This document shows, piece after piece, positions 1 through 7,340 of a stretch of 64,000 nucleotides of DNA. Origin of the DNA: Henriciella pelagia (GTDB taxonomy: Bacteria > Pseudomonadota > Alphaproteobacteria > Caulobacterales > Hyphomonadaceae). The stretch is taken from positions 1-64,000 of the forward strand of contig NZ_NCSU01000007.1 in assembly GCF_002088945.1 (NCBI RefSeq), written 5' to 3'. A program made the translations under genes and the position numbers. Within the stretch, counting starts at the first letter, position 1; each line of letters begins with the position of its first letter. Below the pieces are notes generated by a model, which was not told the origin of the DNA, made no database searches, and worked only from the letters and a program-made list of their open reading frames with translations.

Positions 1-52
1 TGGTGCATTTGCTGAACGTTTGCCGAATGCCATAACTGTTCCCTATTGGTCC

Positions 53-1417
53 TTATTTGCCGAGCAGCTTCTTCAGCAGGGATTTCTGCGGCTGCGCGGT
101 CTCACGGCCCGACAGGCTCGAGGCGAGATGATCAATTGCGAGCGATGGTTTCGCCTGCGGGTCGGCCTCGGAGATCATCTGCCCCTTGTTCGACGCGGTT
201 CCAAAGAGCTGCGGATCGAATGGCAGGATGATTTCAGGCTCGGCCCCCATGGCCGAAGCAAAATCCTTGACCGGGATTTCCGGGCGTTTGGGCACACCCG
301 CCATGTTGATGATCAGGCGCGGCGGGTTGTCGTTCGGCCGCTGCGCCTTCAACTGGTCAAGCATGTTCTTGCCGTTGCGCAGGGAGGCCAGGTCAGGCTG
401 GCAGACGAGGATCACCTCATCGGAGCTGACGAGCGTATTGTAGATCCACTGCGACCAGCCATGCGGCAGGTCGAGCACCACATAGGGCATCAGGCGACGC
501 ACGCCTTCGATGACCGTCGAATAGGCATCCGCATCAACATCCATGAGCTGGTTGACGCTGGCCGGCGCAGTGAAGAGCGAGAGCCGGTCGGTCGCCTTGG
601 CGAGCAGGCGCGAGATCACCGCATCATCGGCGCGCTCCGGGGCCAGGAGTGCATCAGCAATGGTCTGCTGGGTCTCATGGTTGAAGTCGAGCGAGGTCGT
701 CCCGAAAGAGAGGTCGAGATCGACCAGCGAAGTGTTGACTCGCGCATTCTCGGCCAGCGACCAGGCAAGATTGTGGGCGATGGTAGAAGAACCGACGCCG
801 CCCTTGGCACCGATTACCGAAATTGACTTGCCGACGAAAGGTGCGTCCGGATCGGTGAACATCGTCCCAATGGCGCGCACCATCTGGACCGGCTCGATTG
901 GCGGCACGAGGTATTCGCTGACGCCGCGGGACACCAGCTGGCGGTAAAGGGCGATATCATTGGTGGCGCCGATCACCATGACCTGCACGCCCTCGTCACA
1001 ATGGCTGGCAAGCTCGTCAATCTGCTGCATCATGACCGAGGCAGAAGCAGACGATTCAACAATCAGCAGGTTGGGGGTCGGGTTTTCGGACAGGTGCGCG
1101 ATGGCAGCCGGAATACCGCCCGAAAAGGCGTCCACTGACGAATTTAACATTCGACGGTCGCCGGCGACCTTCTCGATCATGTCGCGGCTCTTCTCGGTCT
1201 CGTAGAAGGCCAGAATCGCGATGGCCGGAATGGCCCGGTCGCCGCCATGGCTCATTGTCATGGGGGGAAGCTCGACACCCTGTTCGACTTCCTTGAAGGG
1301 CGCGTCGACGGGGCCGGTCAACTGGTCGACCAGGCTGTCTGCAGACGTATCAGCCGCTGGCGAATCGTCGAATTCGAGATCGAACTCGTCTTCGAAGAGT
1401 GCGTTTTCGTTGCTCAT
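53..1417 (-). CDS. cpaE: Tad pilus assembly ATPase CpaE (receiver-like + MinD/ParA-like)
   Basis: A 454-residue protein of the CpaE/TadZ family, which localises the Tad (Flp) pilus machine at the cell pole. An acidic, low-complexity N-terminus (about residues 1-60) is followed by a degenerate receiver-like domain (about 65-190) and a ParA/MinD-type ATPase domain (about 195-440). The deviant Walker A motif GAKGGVGSS spans residues 203-211; the usual GKT lysine/threonine end is replaced by SS, as is common in CpaE. It is the last complete gene of the minus-strand cpaABCDE run, so cpaF is expected beyond the left edge. Family assignment is firm; polar localisation is family knowledge, not visible here. 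Confidence 0.93.
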   Translation of the reverse strand: MSNENALFEDEFDLEFDDSPAADTSADSLVDQLTGPVDAPFKEVEQGVELPPMTMSHGGDRAIPAIAILAFYETEKSRDMIEKVAGDRRMLNSSVDAFSGGIPAAIAHLSENPTPNLLIVESSASASVMMQQIDELASHCDEGVQVMVIGATNDIALYRQLVSRGVSEYLVPPIEPVQMVRAIGTMFTDPDAPFVGKSISVIGAKGGVGSSTIAHNLAWSLAENARVNTSLVDLDLSFGTTSLDFNHETQQTIADALLAPERADDAVISRLLAKATDRLSLFTAPASVNQLMDVDADAYSTVIEGVRRLMPYVVLDLPHGWSQWIYNTLVSSDEVILVCQPDLASLRNGKNMLDQLKAQRPNDNPPRLIINMAGVPKRPEIPVKDFASAMGAEPEIILPFDPQLFGTASNKGQMISEADPQAKPSLAIDHLASSLSGRETAQPQKSLLKKLLGK

Positions 1418-1444
1418 GGCCCTACCCTCAAATCCTCACTAAAC

Positions 1445-2149
1445 TCAGTTTACAGCCGTAGAGACCGACCCTGTTTCCGCATCGCTGCGCTCGGCACCGG
1501 TTGGCTGGCCCTCGCGGTAAAGTTGCAGCTGAATCTGGCGGCGGGCGGCATCGCCCGGTTCGATCTCGCGTTCACCCAGCAGGTCTGCCGGATTGGAAAT
1601 CATCGCCGCCATATTCGTGCGCACCGAGCAGCCAAGCGAAGGCATGTCATTATTGCTGCTGGCATCTGCGAAATTGAATGCTGCCTTTTGCGGGCAGTCC
1701 GGAGCGATGGCCTTGTAGGCGCGGAAGCCGAGCACCATCGGCGCGTTACGGCCGTTCGCCTCGAACGCGCTGCCCGAAATCTCTTCATATTGCACGCCCG
1801 AAGACCAGGCGATTTCACGCGCTTCGGCCACGGCTTTCACCGCGAGCTCTTCATTCTGGTGATTTTTCGGCAGCGACATCACTAGCGGGCCAACGCCGCG
1901 CTTCTTGTAGTCGGCGACAAAGGCGCGGATGCGCTCGCGCTCGGACAGGCGCAGCTGCGACTCGTCCGGGTTCATATGGACTTCGAGATATTCGGTGGTC
2001 TCAGCGAGCTGAATGGCATTGCGGTCGAGCGAGGTGCCGGTCAGATACTCCGCCGGCACGGGGCCATGCTTGCCCGCGGACTGGCAGCCCGCAAGCGCCG
2101 CGACCGAAACCAGCCCCACAGAAGCAACGATACCTTTCACTGAACGCAT
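1445..2149 (-). CDS. cpaD: Tad pilus lipoprotein CpaD
   Basis: CpaD-family outer-membrane lipoprotein thought to help the CpaC secretin. I choose the ATG at 2149 rather than the longer frame that opens at 2218. It follows a good AGGAG ribosome binding site, and the product (234 residues) then begins MRSVKG and runs into a lipobox, LAGC, within about 22 residues. The longer frame would bury the signal peptide and overlap cpaC. The rest is soluble, with the CpaD-type conserved core MNPDESQLRLSERERI and a conserved late cysteine region (MPSLGCSVRTNMAAMI). It lies 10 bp downstream of cpaC and 27 bp upstream of cpaE in one operon. Confidence 0.92.
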   Translation of the reverse strand: MRSVKGIVASVGLVSVAALAGCQSAGKHGPVPAEYLTGTSLDRNAIQLAETTEYLEVHMNPDESQLRLSERERIRAFVADYKKRGVGPLVMSLPKNHQNEELAVKAVAEAREIAWSSGVQYEEISGSAFEANGRNAPMVLGFRAYKAIAPDCPQKAAFNFADASSNNDMPSLGCSVRTNMAAMISNPADLLGEREIEPGDAARRQIQLQLYREGQPTGAERSDAETGSVSTAVN

Positions 2150-2159
2150 GGGGTAGCTC

Positions 2160-3719
2160 CTATTCCTCAATGAACCCGACAGGGGCGTTGTAATTGTCCT
2201 GGCTGAGACCCTTGCCATTCTTTCCGTACACAGCGTTCAGCTTGCCAAAGAAGATGGTCTGGAGGTCTGAAGCATTCGCAAAGCCGTCGGCCGGGGTACG
2301 CAGGTTCTTCTTGGCCGTCGGATCGACGAGGTATGGCGTGATGATGACGACGAGTTCCGTCTCCTCATTGAGGAAGTCACGCGACTGGAAGAGCGCACCC
2401 AGGATGGGCAGCTTCTTGAGGCCTGGAAGCTGGTCGATGGTCTGACGCGACCGGCTCTGGATGAGGCCTGCCAGCATCATCGAGCCACCGCTTGGCAGCT
2501 CAACCGTGCTTTCGGCGCGGCGCACGCTGAGGGCTGGAATGGTCAGCGTCTGGGCCGTGATGACATTGCCCTGATCGTCAACACCGGCAACAGACTGGCC
2601 CTGGAAGGCACCCTGATTGGTGAGCTCGGAGACTTCGGTTGAAACCTTGAGCGATATCCGTCCTTCGGACAGCACGACCGGCGTAAAGCCCAGGCCGACA
2701 CCGTATGGTTTGAATTCGATGGTGATACGGCCATTATTGTCCTGGCCGACCGGAACCGGAAACTCACCGCCCGCCAGGAATTTCGCGGACTCGCCGGAAA
2801 TCGCCGAGATGTTCGGCTCTGCCAGTGTACGGACGATACCGACACGTTCGAGCGCATCGATTGCAGCGCCTGCGGATGACTGGAAGTCGCTGCCGACATA
2901 GTTGGTGTAGCCAACGCCACCGGAGAAGCCGCCAAGCGAGCTGCCGGCCACATTGTAGCCATTGGCGCTGGAGAAGCTGCCATTGTTGCTGAAGGGCAGG
3001 CCCGGCGCGAGAGTTGTCGTCTCTGCGTCGACCAGATTGCCCGAGCCGTCATCGGTAAACAGCTGTTTCTCGACAAGGTTAGCGAGGTCGCCGAAATTGG
3101 TGGTGCCCGACAGGTTGATGCCGAGCTGCTTGACCACGTTGCGCTGCATTTCGACGATGCGAACTTCCAGCATGACCTGATCCTTGGCCGCGATGGACAT
3201 CATGTTCACCGGCTCAAAGTCGTCCCGGCCCGAATAGGCCTTGACCAGACGGATGACCTGGTCGGATTGCGACAGGCTGTCGACTTCCCCTGTCAGGATA
3301 ATGTTGCCGCCGACGCTTTCGGCCTGAACGCGGGCATCGGGAACGTAGCGGGAGATCAGCTTGCTGAGCGACGCCATGTCGGCATCGACGATAATTTCAA
3401 GGTTCAGGAGCGGCGCGCCATTGCGATCAAACAGGAAGGCGTTGGTTTCGCCGACCTCGATCCCGCGGAAAATCAGGCGCTGGGCCGTCTGGACCACTGC
3501 ATCGGCAATTTCCGGATTGGTGATGACAACATCGGCAACCGGGCGCTCCAGTTCGATCACGGTCGACTTGTTGAGGCCAAGCTTGATGGTCCGGGACACA
3601 TTCGTGTCACCAGGCTCCATCACCGACACACCCATCAGATTCTGCGCGTGCGCCGCCAGGGGCGCCGCGAACAGGCAGACAGCTGCCAGAGCTTTTTGCA
3701 TGCGACTGATGCTTGTCAT
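2160..3719 (-). CDS. cpaC: Type II/IVb secretion-system secretin CpaC
   Basis: A 519-residue secretin forming the outer-membrane channel for the Tad pilus. It has an N-terminal signal peptide ending around AAHAQ, the pilus-assembly N-terminal domain (about residues 35-105, containing VELERPVADVVITNPEIAD), a BON/N1-like domain (about 105-180) and the C-terminal secretin domain (about 290-460). Typical secretin signatures include the FPVPVGQ segment and ELPSGGSMMLAGLIQ. The start codon overlaps the cpaB stop as ATGA at 3719, indicating translational coupling. Length and domain order match Caulobacter CpaC. The short C-terminal tail after the secretin domain is probably periplasmic or outer-membrane associated. 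Confidence 0.94.
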   Translation of the reverse strand: MTSISRMQKALAAVCLFAAPLAAHAQNLMGVSVMEPGDTNVSRTIKLGLNKSTVIELERPVADVVITNPEIADAVVQTAQRLIFRGIEVGETNAFLFDRNGAPLLNLEIIVDADMASLSKLISRYVPDARVQAESVGGNIILTGEVDSLSQSDQVIRLVKAYSGRDDFEPVNMMSIAAKDQVMLEVRIVEMQRNVVKQLGINLSGTTNFGDLANLVEKQLFTDDGSGNLVDAETTTLAPGLPFSNNGSFSSANGYNVAGSSLGGFSGGVGYTNYVGSDFQSSAGAAIDALERVGIVRTLAEPNISAISGESAKFLAGGEFPVPVGQDNNGRITIEFKPYGVGLGFTPVVLSEGRISLKVSTEVSELTNQGAFQGQSVAGVDDQGNVITAQTLTIPALSVRRAESTVELPSGGSMMLAGLIQSRSRQTIDQLPGLKKLPILGALFQSRDFLNEETELVVIITPYLVDPTAKKNLRTPADGFANASDLQTIFFGKLNAVYGKNGKGLSQDNYNAPVGFIEE

Positions 3720-4549
3720 CAGCTTCTCCCGCTTATCGAACCGTTCTTGAAGACCTTCACGCCGCCGCCCTCGTCGCCGCCGTTCAGCAATTGGGTATTG
3801 GCCGTTGCGACCCCATCATTTTCGTCTGAGTCAGCCACGCTGCGCAGCGCCAGCGAGATCGAGCCGAGGCGCGAGGAATGCGCCAGGACTTCGGCCTGCT
3901 TTGGCGCAAGCTCCAGCGTCGCGGTTGAACCCGTCAGCGTTGGCGAGCCATCGACCTCGCCGAACAGCTGGTCGATGGCCAGGACGCGGGCATTCTCAAT
4001 GACGGTGCGCGTCACCGTCGTGTCGCGCACACCGCGCTCTGTGACCACTTCAACGTCGTAAGTGAGGATCACGTCGACCTTGTCGTCCGGCAGGATGAAG
4101 CCTGCCGAGGCGGTTTCTGGGGAGATTTCCACGGAGATGGCGCGCAGGCCCGGCTCAAGCAGGGCCGCCATGAAACCGGTCTCGCCCTTCTTGACGATCT
4201 TGCTGCCGATGATCGGTTCACCCTGGATAAGCGCCACCTTCACAACGCTGCCCGACAGTTCTTCAATCGCGTCAGGATTGCGTTCCTGCGTGAAATATCC
4301 AGCGTTCACAGCCTTTTCCGGCCAGTCGGACCATTCAAAATCATCCGGGGTCAGAAGGCTGCCGACGCGCATATCCATCCGGGCGACGAGCACCTGGGTC
4401 GAGGACACCTCGACTTCCTTCTCGATAACGACCGGTTCTCCGGGGGCAGCGACAGGAGAGGACGGGCCGGACATGCCTCTGACGAGAAGTGCCGCTCCGA
4501 TTGCGGCGCCTGCCGCAACAAGGAGAATAATCAAACGCATCGGTGACAT
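3719..4549 (-). CDS. cpaB: Flp pilus assembly protein CpaB
   Basis: A 276-residue CpaB/RcpC-type protein with an N-terminal membrane anchor (about residues 4-24, LIILLVAAGAAIGAALLV), then a SAF-like domain (about 50-115, beginning VLVARMDMRVGSLL) and a RcpC-type domain (about 120-240, with AISVEISPETASAGFILPDD). It is a periplasmic, inner-membrane anchored partner of the secretin. Its stop overlaps the cpaC start (ATGA). Downstream context and domain content make the assignment secure. The gene is 80 bp downstream of cpaA, with no obvious terminator in the gap. Confidence 0.92.
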   Translation of the reverse strand: MSPMRLIILLVAAGAAIGAALLVRGMSGPSSPVAAPGEPVVIEKEVEVSSTQVLVARMDMRVGSLLTPDDFEWSDWPEKAVNAGYFTQERNPDAIEELSGSVVKVALIQGEPIIGSKIVKKGETGFMAALLEPGLRAISVEISPETASAGFILPDDKVDVILTYDVEVVTERGVRDTTVTRTVIENARVLAIDQLFGEVDGSPTLTGSTATLELAPKQAEVLAHSSRLGSISLALRSVADSDENDGVATANTQLLNGGDEGGGVKVFKNGSISGRS

Positions 4550-4629
4550 ATGTCCGCCCCTCTGAACTCAACCCCTCAACAAAAAGGGAATCAACAGGGT
4601 GACTTTTGCACCGACACGCTAAAGCATAG

Positions 4630-5145
4630 TTAACTTCCGAGAACGGCTGTCACATTTATGGATGAGAGCAAGGGCGAGAGGGGCGCGGCGTAAATTGCAC
4701 CGCCAGCAATCGCGACTCCGTATGGGACGCCATTGCCCGCCTGGAGGGTTTCCGCTGCAAAGCCAGGCACTGCATGCGCCGGCACAAGCTTGCGCGCAAG
4801 GATCACACAGACGGCAAGCCCACCGCCGATGACAGCCATCGCCATAAGGAAGGGCATTGTGGCAGCCGGACCAAGCCACAGCATCACGCCGGGGATCATC
4901 TTGGCGTCGCCCCCACCAAAGACTCCAAAGGCAAAGAGGAAGATGGAAACCAGGAAGGCGATCGCGCCCGCCATCATGTGGGCCCCGAAGACATCCCATC
5001 CCGGCGCCGCTATGATGATAGCCGGAAAGAACAGGAAGGCGATGGCAAGGTTGAGCCCATTGGTAATGGTCAATGTCTCGACATCACGCAGGGCCGCATA
5101 AATGCAGAGGCTGAGGAATACAAATGTGAATACGACCGCAACCAT
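4630..5145 (-). CDS. cpaA: Prepilin peptidase CpaA (A24 family)
   Basis: A 171-residue polytopic membrane aspartyl protease of the short A24 family that cleaves the Flp prepilin leader. The two catalytic aspartates are visible: D21 in the RDVETLTITN segment after the first membrane helix, and D80 in the GGGDAK (GxGD-type) motif. There is no N-methyltransferase domain, as expected for CpaA/TadV. About five to six hydrophobic helices fill the length. The ATG at 5145 has a GAGAGGA ribosome binding site. It follows the pilin gene and a hairpin that may reduce transcription from pilin into the rest of the operon. Confidence 0.93.
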   Translation of the reverse strand: MVAVVFTFVFLSLCIYAALRDVETLTITNGLNLAIAFLFFPAIIIAAPGWDVFGAHMMAGAIAFLVSIFLFAFGVFGGGDAKMIPGVMLWLGPAATMPFLMAMAVIGGGLAVCVILARKLVPAHAVPGFAAETLQAGNGVPYGVAIAGGAIYAAPLSPLLSSINVTAVLGS

Positions 5146-5232
5146 GACCTGTCCTCTCTACCCGTTTCGCAAACCCTAGGCGGAAAGTCTGAAGACTTGA
5201 TTTCCGCACCGATGAGGGGTGCAGACATGAAA

Positions 5233-5260
5233 GAAGCCGCCGGGCGGACCCGACGGCTTC
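5233..5260 (-). terminator. Intrinsic terminator or attenuator between Flp pilin and cpaA
   Basis: On the minus strand a GC-rich hairpin with 12-bp arms (GAAGCCGTCGGG / CCCGGCGGCTTC, one internal mismatch) and a 4-nt loop is followed by CTTTCATG, a weak T tract. A second small palindrome (GTCGCC/GGCGAC, 5271-5284) lies between it and the pilin stop. A leaky terminator after a pilin gene would give pilin mRNA in excess of the assembly genes; that role is inference. Confidence 0.6.
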
Positions 5261-5299
5261 GATTTCGTTCGTCGCCGTGGCGACTAACAAAGTGCCAAC

Positions 5300-5458
5300 T
5301 TAGAGAGCGTTAGCGACTTCGTTGAACGTAGAAGCGGTGTTCGTACCGAGCGTGGTGACAGCGCTGATGATCGCGACAGCGATCAGGGCAGCGATCAGGC
5401 CGTATTCGATAGCGGTTGCACCGGACTCGTTCTTGAACAGTTTCATAAGCTTTTGCAT
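5300..5458 (-). CDS. Flp/Fap-type major pilin
   Basis: A 52-residue protein on the minus strand with the type IVb Flp pilin pattern. It has a short basic leader (MQKLMKLFKNESG), then ATAIEYGLIAALIAVAI, where the G/A junction and the glutamate five residues into the mature part (E-Y) are the hallmark processed by CpaA. The remaining hydrophobic helix runs to about residue 36, and the C-terminus is short and polar. The ATG at 5458 has GGAG eight bases upstream; an internal ATG at 5446 is possible but has poorer context. It is first in the Tad operon, equivalent to Caulobacter pilA. I give no symbol because pilA and flp are both used. Confidence 0.93.
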   Translation of the reverse strand: MQKLMKLFKNESGATAIEYGLIAALIAVAIISAVTTLGTNTASTFNEVANAL

Positions 5459-5759
5459 TGGAGACTCCATCATCATGCAGTTGTTTCGTCCCGTGTCATT
5501 TATGTGCCGGAACAGGTGCGGTTTTACAGGACGTGGTTGAATATCGAGTAAACTGAAGCAGAAAATTCCTGAATGCCTGCCGACGATTTGTTAACCCCCT
5601 CAGAAGGCCTGTATCGCCTGCCCTTCCGGGGGTTTCCTATTGTACTCGCTATATAGAATGAAAGTGTGCCACCCGCGTGCATTTCGGAAGCGTTAGGGTT
5701 CGTGAAACCTTCTTGCACGAGATTCGGACCGAATAACCGATCAGCACAAGGAGCGGTAC
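5459..5759. promoter_or_regulatory. Divergent intergenic promoter region of the Tad locus
   Basis: About 300 bp without a gene separates the minus-strand pilin from the plus-strand pilus N-domain gene. It is relatively AT-rich in the middle. It contains a GTTAAC (around 5588-5593) that could be a CtrA half-site, but the second half-site is two mismatches away from the TTAA-N7-TTAA consensus in either direction, so I do not call a full site. It must contain the promoters of both divergent units; exact positions are not evident. Confidence 0.45.
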
Positions 5760-6206
5760 ATGAAGTTTCCAGCGAAATTCCTCGCGGCCACTATGGGTGC
5801 CGCCCTGTTCTGCGGCGTTGCCGCTGCCCAGCAATTCACGGTCGAAACCGGCACCACCAAGCCGCTTCGCCTGGCCAAGCCGGCATCCAGTGTCGTGATC
5901 GGCAACCAGAATATTGCCGATGTCGCCGTCGCCGATCCGAATCTGGTTTTCCTCACCGGAAAGTCATTCGGAACGACCAATCTGCTCATCCTCGATGATG
6001 CAAACAACATCATCTACTCGGCCGATATTGTGGTCACGACCAACTCTGCCAGCCTGGTGACGATTAACCGTGGTGGCAGTTCCTTCACCTATGATTGCGC
6101 TTCGGACTGCCGCGATGCGCCGATGATCGGCGATGACCAGACCCACTTCCAGCGCGCGCTCAGCCAGGCTCGTGATGCACAGCGCACAAATGAGGGTGGC
6201 CGCTAG
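5760..6206 (+). CDS. Stand-alone pilus-assembly N-terminal domain protein (CpaC N-domain-like)
   Basis: A 148-residue secreted protein. After a signal peptide (about residues 1-22, ending GVAAAQ) it carries a domain like the N-terminal pilus-assembly domain of secretins (about 25-100). It resembles the equivalent part of CpaC, here with KPLRLAKPASSVVIGNQNIAD and the F-L-T-G-K-S-F-G-T-T-N-L turn, but lacks any secretin domain. The C-terminal tail is polar and has two cysteines (C-A-S-D-C, about residues 115-119). A strong AAGGAG precedes the ATG. It is divergent from the Tad operon and ends in its own terminator, so it is a monocistronic accessory protein. Role in pilus assembly is inferred from domain and position. 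Confidence 0.82.
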   Translation: MKFPAKFLAATMGAALFCGVAAAQQFTVETGTTKPLRLAKPASSVVIGNQNIADVAVADPNLVFLTGKSFGTTNLLILDDANNIIYSADIVVTTNSASLVTINRGGSSFTYDCASDCRDAPMIGDDQTHFQRALSQARDAQRTNEGGR

Positions 6207-6238
6207 GCACGTCCTGCCTGCCGGAACGATACGTCTCG

Positions 6239-6272
6239 AAAACCAGCCCGGTTCGCCGCGGCTGGTTTTTTC
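6239..6272 (+). terminator. Rho-independent terminator
   Basis: AAAACCAGCC, a short GC loop region and GGCTGGTTTTTT form a classic stem followed by a run of T, 30 bp after the stop of the pilus N-domain gene. Confidence 0.88.
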
Positions 6273-6323
6273 CATTGTGCAGGGTGATGACGGAAGCAAG
6301 GCCCGTTGCAAGTGGAGGGTGGC

Positions 6324-7271
6324 CTAGCGGCTTGGCTGGGCGTTCGTGGTCGCTGCCAGCTCCGCCCCGGCCTGCTCGCGCGCGAATGTGGCGGCCTCGT
6401 CGATGCTGGCCGAATAGATCGGTTCGGCTGTTTCCGACAGGCGGCCGACCGGGATGTCGTCGAGACGCCACTCAAAGGCCGAGCCGTCCTGCACGGTGAC
6501 CGTCCAGTCTGCGCCAACCCGCGGATAGTAGATTTCACCGCGCCCCATGGTGCGACTGCGGAAAATGGTGCCATCCGCGCCGCGCACTTCGATCCATGCG
6601 TTTTTCAGCGCCACGATTGAAAGCTCCCGCTCTTCATTGACCGTGGTGGCGACAGGCTCACGCGAGAACAGGCTTTCCTGGGCGGTGTTCACCGCAACGA
6701 CGCGTTCGGCCACGGATGGGGCCGTGCGCCGCTCGAAGACCTTCTTCGGGGTCAGCAGGACCGCCGATGCACTGATTGCAACGACCAGCGCACTGGCACC
6801 GAGAGCCGGGATCAGGAAGCGGCGACGGCTCCGTTCGCTGACGGTCACCGATGATTTCGGGATCGCAGTGGCAAGGTCCTGTTCTTCTTCCATCGGAAAG
6901 TCTGCAAGGATGGTGTCTGCAGGGATGCCGAGCACATTGGCATAGGAACGGGCCACAATGCGCGTGCGGCGCATGTCATAATCTGGCGGCTGGATGGTCT
7001 GCTCAAGCGATTCCAGCACGCGGCGGTTGATCAGCAGCTCCTTCGCCATGTCATCGAGAGACTTGCCGCGTGCCTCACGGGCTGCGCGCAGGCGGCCACC
7101 GGCGGTGAACGCCTCGATCAGCGTGCCTTCACGCTGTTCATCGCTCTCTGCCTGCTGTTCGGACGCAAGAGGGGGCTGCGGCGAGGTTTCAGTCTCGTCG
7201 TGACCGGATTCTTCCGGTGCGTTTGCGCTTGAGTGTTCGTCGTCATGTATCATGACGTACCGTCCGTTCAT
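6324..7271 (-). CDS. RodZ-like helix-turn-helix membrane protein
   Basis: A 315-residue protein with the RodZ-type architecture. It has an acidic disordered N-terminus (about 1-50), a Cro/XRE-type helix-turn-helix of the HTH_25 kind (about 57-125, GGRLRAAREARGKSLDDMA), one transmembrane helix (about 152-173) and an extracytoplasmic beta domain of the DUF4115 kind (about 225-290). RodZ links MreB to the elongation machinery; that function here is by family only. The start is uncertain: the ATG at 7271 has little ribosome-binding sequence, while an in-frame ATG at 7253 has GGACGG nearby. It lies 69 bp downstream of ptsP on the same strand. In other alphaproteobacteria a HTH_25 gene also sits near ptsP/lysC. 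Confidence 0.8.
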   Translation of the reverse strand: MNGRYVMIHDDEHSSANAPEESGHDETETSPQPPLASEQQAESDEQREGTLIEAFTAGGRLRAAREARGKSLDDMAKELLINRRVLESLEQTIQPPDYDMRRTRIVARSYANVLGIPADTILADFPMEEEQDLATAIPKSSVTVSERSRRRFLIPALGASALVVAISASAVLLTPKKVFERRTAPSVAERVVAVNTAQESLFSREPVATTVNEERELSIVALKNAWIEVRGADGTIFRSRTMGRGEIYYPRVGADWTVTVQDGSAFEWRLDDIPVGRLSETAEPIYSASIDEAATFAREQAGAELAATTNAQPSR

Positions 7272-7340
7272 TCCCGGCTGATGCTATGTCCCTCAATGCA
7301 GGTCTTATACCATACACGGGATAAGCCTACAGGCCCATCT

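Noticed and set aside
5588-5593. CtrA site at the pilin promoter.
   Set aside because: Only one half-site is present; the partner half-site has two mismatches in both orientations.
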